A DNA stretch of 6,850 nucleotides from Deltaproteobacteria bacterium (GTDB lineage: Bacteria > Desulfobacterota > DSM-4660 > Desulfatiglandales > HGW-15). The position numbers and the translations under genes are program-made. The notes beneath the pieces are model-generated. The model worked only from the letters and a program-made list of their open reading frames with translations. It had not been told where the DNA came from and ran no database searches. Shown in pieces: positions 5,059-6,850 of this stretch. The stretch lies in NCBI GenBank assembly GCA_020342025.1, contig CP070840.1, positions 1,083,893 through 1,090,742 on the forward strand. The letters run 5' to 3'. The stretch's first letter is position 1. Each line of letters begins with the position of its first letter.

Positions 5059-6315
5059 ATGCATCATTTCCAATACCAGAAGGATATGCTTTACTGCGAA
5101 GAGGTCCCTGTATCGGAAATAGCAAGTGATGTGGGGACCCCTTTCTATCTGTACTCCCATGCCACCTTGCGACAGCACTTCAGGGCCTTTGACGGTGCTT
5201 TTCAAGGAATCGAGCACCTGACCTGCTTCTCCATGAAGTCCAACTCCAGCCTTGCCATCCTGAGGCTTTTTGCCCAAGAAGGCGGGGGTGTGGACATTGT
5301 CTCTGGTGGAGAGCTCTACCGTGCCCTTAAGGCGGGCGTTGATCCGCAGAGGATCGTCTATTCGGGTGTGGGAAAGCACATGGAAGACCTGGAGTATGCC
5401 CTCAAGTCTGATATCCTGCTGTTCAATGTGGAATCCTCACAGGAGATATTGCGGTTAAATGAAGTGGCAAAAAGCCTGGGAAAGAGGGCTCCCATATCCA
5501 TAAGGGTGAACCCTGACATCGATCCGCAAACCCATCCCTACATATCAACGGGTCTCAAAGAGAACAAATTTGGAATCGACATAAGGGAATCACTTGAGGA
5601 ATACACCCGGGCAGTGACGCTTGGCAATTTGTCCGTCTCCGGGGTCTCCTGCCATATAGGTTCTCAGCTGACCCAGGTGAGCCCCTTTGTGGATGCCTTG
5701 AGGTTGTTGCAAGAGCTCATCAAAAAGCTCGAGGAGGCAGGGATTCACATTACTTACCTTGATCTGGGCGGAGGATTGGGTATTACTTACGATAAGGAGG
5801 AGCCTCCCCACCCGAAAGAGTATGCGGCGGCCCTCAAGGAAGAGCTGGGCATGGAAGATATGATACTCATACTGGAGCCGGGACGTGTCATCATGGGTAA
5901 TGCGGGGATACTGGTCACACAGGTCCTTTACACAAAGAGGGCACATGAAAAGGAATTCATTATCGTGGATGCGGGCATGAATGACCTGATAAGGCCCAGT
6001 CTATATGGATCATACCATGGCATTCAGCCCGTGAAGATGGCTGGACGTAAGAAGGTCCAGGCAGATATTGTGGGGCCCATATGCGAAACAGGAGATTTCT
6101 TAGCAAAGGACCGGGAGGTGGAATCGTTTGAGCCAGGGGAATTGATGGCTATTATGAGTTCCGGGGCCTATGGCTTTAGCATGGCATCCAATTACAACTC
6201 TCGGCCCCGGGTCGCTGAAGTGATGGTAAAAGGGGATCAATATTATGTTATACGGGCCAGGGAGACCTATGAAGATCTGGTCAGAGGCGAAGTGATCCCC
6301 GACTTCTTGGAATGA
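5059..6315 (+). CDS. lysA: Diaminopimelate decarboxylase
   Basis: A PLP-dependent fold-type III decarboxylase that converts meso-2,6-diaminopimelate to L-lysine and CO2, the last step of lysine synthesis. The 418 residues match the family length. Seen directly: the PLP lysine in CFSMKSNSS (Lys60); the EGGGVDIVSGGE strand (74-85); HIGSQ (199-203); the phosphate-binding glycines LDLGGGLGI (234-242); EPGR (273-276); the catalytic Cys in GPICETGDFLA (Cys342); and SSGAYGFSMASNYN (367-380) with the conserved Tyr371. The lysine motif reads FSMKSN rather than the common YAxKAN, a mild variation. The start at 5059 gives the expected short N-terminal extension before the barrel, with only a weak AGG ribosome site. 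It is followed after 22 bases by dapF, whose product supplies its substrate, so the two are very likely co-transcribed. Confidence 0.97.
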   Translation: MHHFQYQKDMLYCEEVPVSEIASDVGTPFYLYSHATLRQHFRAFDGAFQGIEHLTCFSMKSNSSLAILRLFAQEGGGVDIVSGGELYRALKAGVDPQRIVYSGVGKHMEDLEYALKSDILLFNVESSQEILRLNEVAKSLGKRAPISIRVNPDIDPQTHPYISTGLKENKFGIDIRESLEEYTRAVTLGNLSVSGVSCHIGSQLTQVSPFVDALRLLQELIKKLEEAGIHITYLDLGGGLGITYDKEEPPHPKEYAAALKEELGMEDMILILEPGRVIMGNAGILVTQVLYTKRAHEKEFIIVDAGMNDLIRPSLYGSYHGIQPVKMAGRKKVQADIVGPICETGDFLAKDREVESFEPGELMAIMSSGAYGFSMASNYNSRPRVAEVMVKGDQYYVIRARETYEDLVRGEVIPDFLE

Positions 6316-6337
6316 GGGGCTGGAGCAGGGCACGGGC

Positions 6338-6850
6338 ATGAAAACAATCGAATTCTGGAAGATGAATGGAAGCGGTAACGACTTCATCCTGATCGACAAC
6401 CGGGACGGGAGCGTGGAAGAAGAGGAGATGGGGCTTCTGGTGGAGAGGACCTGTAGACGCAGAGAGTCTGTGGGTGCTGATGGGCTGATCTTTGTAACTA
6501 GATCGGATCGATTCGATTTTGCCTGGAAATATTTTAACGCCGACGGTGGGGAGGTGGAAATGTGCGGTAACGGGAGTAGATGTGTTGCCCGTTTCGCCCA
6601 TTTAAAGGGCATTGCCAAGTCAAAGATGACATTTGAAACTCTGGCAGGGCCCGTTTCTGCTGAGGTGATGGGACGAGTCGTTAAGGTGTTGATGCCTGAT
6701 CCTTCGGGCCTGGAGATGGATATTGAAGTGCCCCGTGAGGCTGGCTGGCTTAATGTGGATTACATCAATACGGGCGTGCCCCATGTGGTTGTTCAAGTGG
6801 ACGATCTTTCAAGGCATCCCGTTTTTGAACAGGGGAGGTCCATTCGCTAC
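6338..6850 (+). CDS. dapF: Diaminopimelate epimerase, N-terminal part (runs off the window)
   Basis: DapF interconverts LL- and meso-diaminopimelate with two cysteines and no cofactor, feeding both peptidoglycan and the LysA reaction. The first 171 residues are present of a usual ~275-285. Seen directly: FWKMNGSGNDFILID (6-20) with the substrate-binding Asn14; RRESVGADGLI (41-51); WKYFNADGGEVEMCGNGSRC (63-82) with Asn68 and the first catalytic cysteine Cys76; and INTGVPHVV (143-151). The second catalytic cysteine lies beyond the window, so completeness cannot be judged. The ATG at 6338 comes 22 bases after the lysA stop, with CAGGG about 7 bases ahead as a modest ribosome site. The frame is open to the last base. 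In related genomes dapA and dapB often follow, but none is visible here. Confidence 0.97.
   Translation, partial: MKTIEFWKMNGSGNDFILIDNRDGSVEEEEMGLLVERTCRRRESVGADGLIFVTRSDRFDFAWKYFNADGGEVEMCGNGSRCVARFAHLKGIAKSKMTFETLAGPVSAEVMGRVVKVLMPDPSGLEMDIEVPREAGWLNVDYINTGVPHVVVQVDDLSRHPVFEQGRSIRY

Noticed and set aside
6100..6618. Minus-strand frame of 172 codons opposite lysA and dapF
   Set aside because: Low-complexity translation antisense to strongly conserved coding sequence; no independent support.

Overview
The window reads as chromosomal core sequence from a Gram-negative anaerobe-type bacterium, most likely a member of Desulfobacterota (former Deltaproteobacteria). This placement is inference: it rests on the pgpA-cinA-thpR-recA gene order, the lysA-dapF pair, a stand-alone full-length larC, and intergenic spaces full of short degenerate repeats. 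No ribosomal or tRNA gene is present to confirm it.

Layout: five genes lie on the minus strand and two on the plus strand, diverging around 4729-5058. Reading the minus strand in its direction of transcription, the order is larC (4728-3562), a 400-base gap holding repeats and nested hairpins, pgpA (3157-2645, possibly starting at 3247), a 187-base repeat-filled gap, cinA (2457-1201), thpR (1229-654, overlapping the cinA end by 29 bases), a 133-base gap with tandem repeats and a small palindrome, then recA (520 to beyond base 1). On the plus strand, lysA (5059-6315) is followed after 22 bases by dapF (6338 to beyond 6850).

How the genes work together: cinA-thpR-recA is a compact block joining nucleotide/NAD repair (CinA), RNA 2',3'-cyclic phosphate processing (ThpR) and homologous recombination (RecA). 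pgpA upstream makes phosphatidylglycerol and may be co-transcribed. lysA and dapF both act on diaminopimelate: DapF makes meso-DAP for peptidoglycan and LysA decarboxylates it to lysine. larC encodes the CTP-dependent nickel-inserting step of nickel-pincer cofactor synthesis, with no other lar gene in view.

I do not see a convincing new defence or biosynthetic system. The most interesting part is non-coding. A nested stem-loop region (3415-3520) resembles the right end of an IS200/IS605-type element. Two repeat families (an ACTTTAGGC-like family at three loci and a period-8 TGGAATA family) sit exactly in the gene gaps, and a bipartite palindromic repeat lies upstream of larC.
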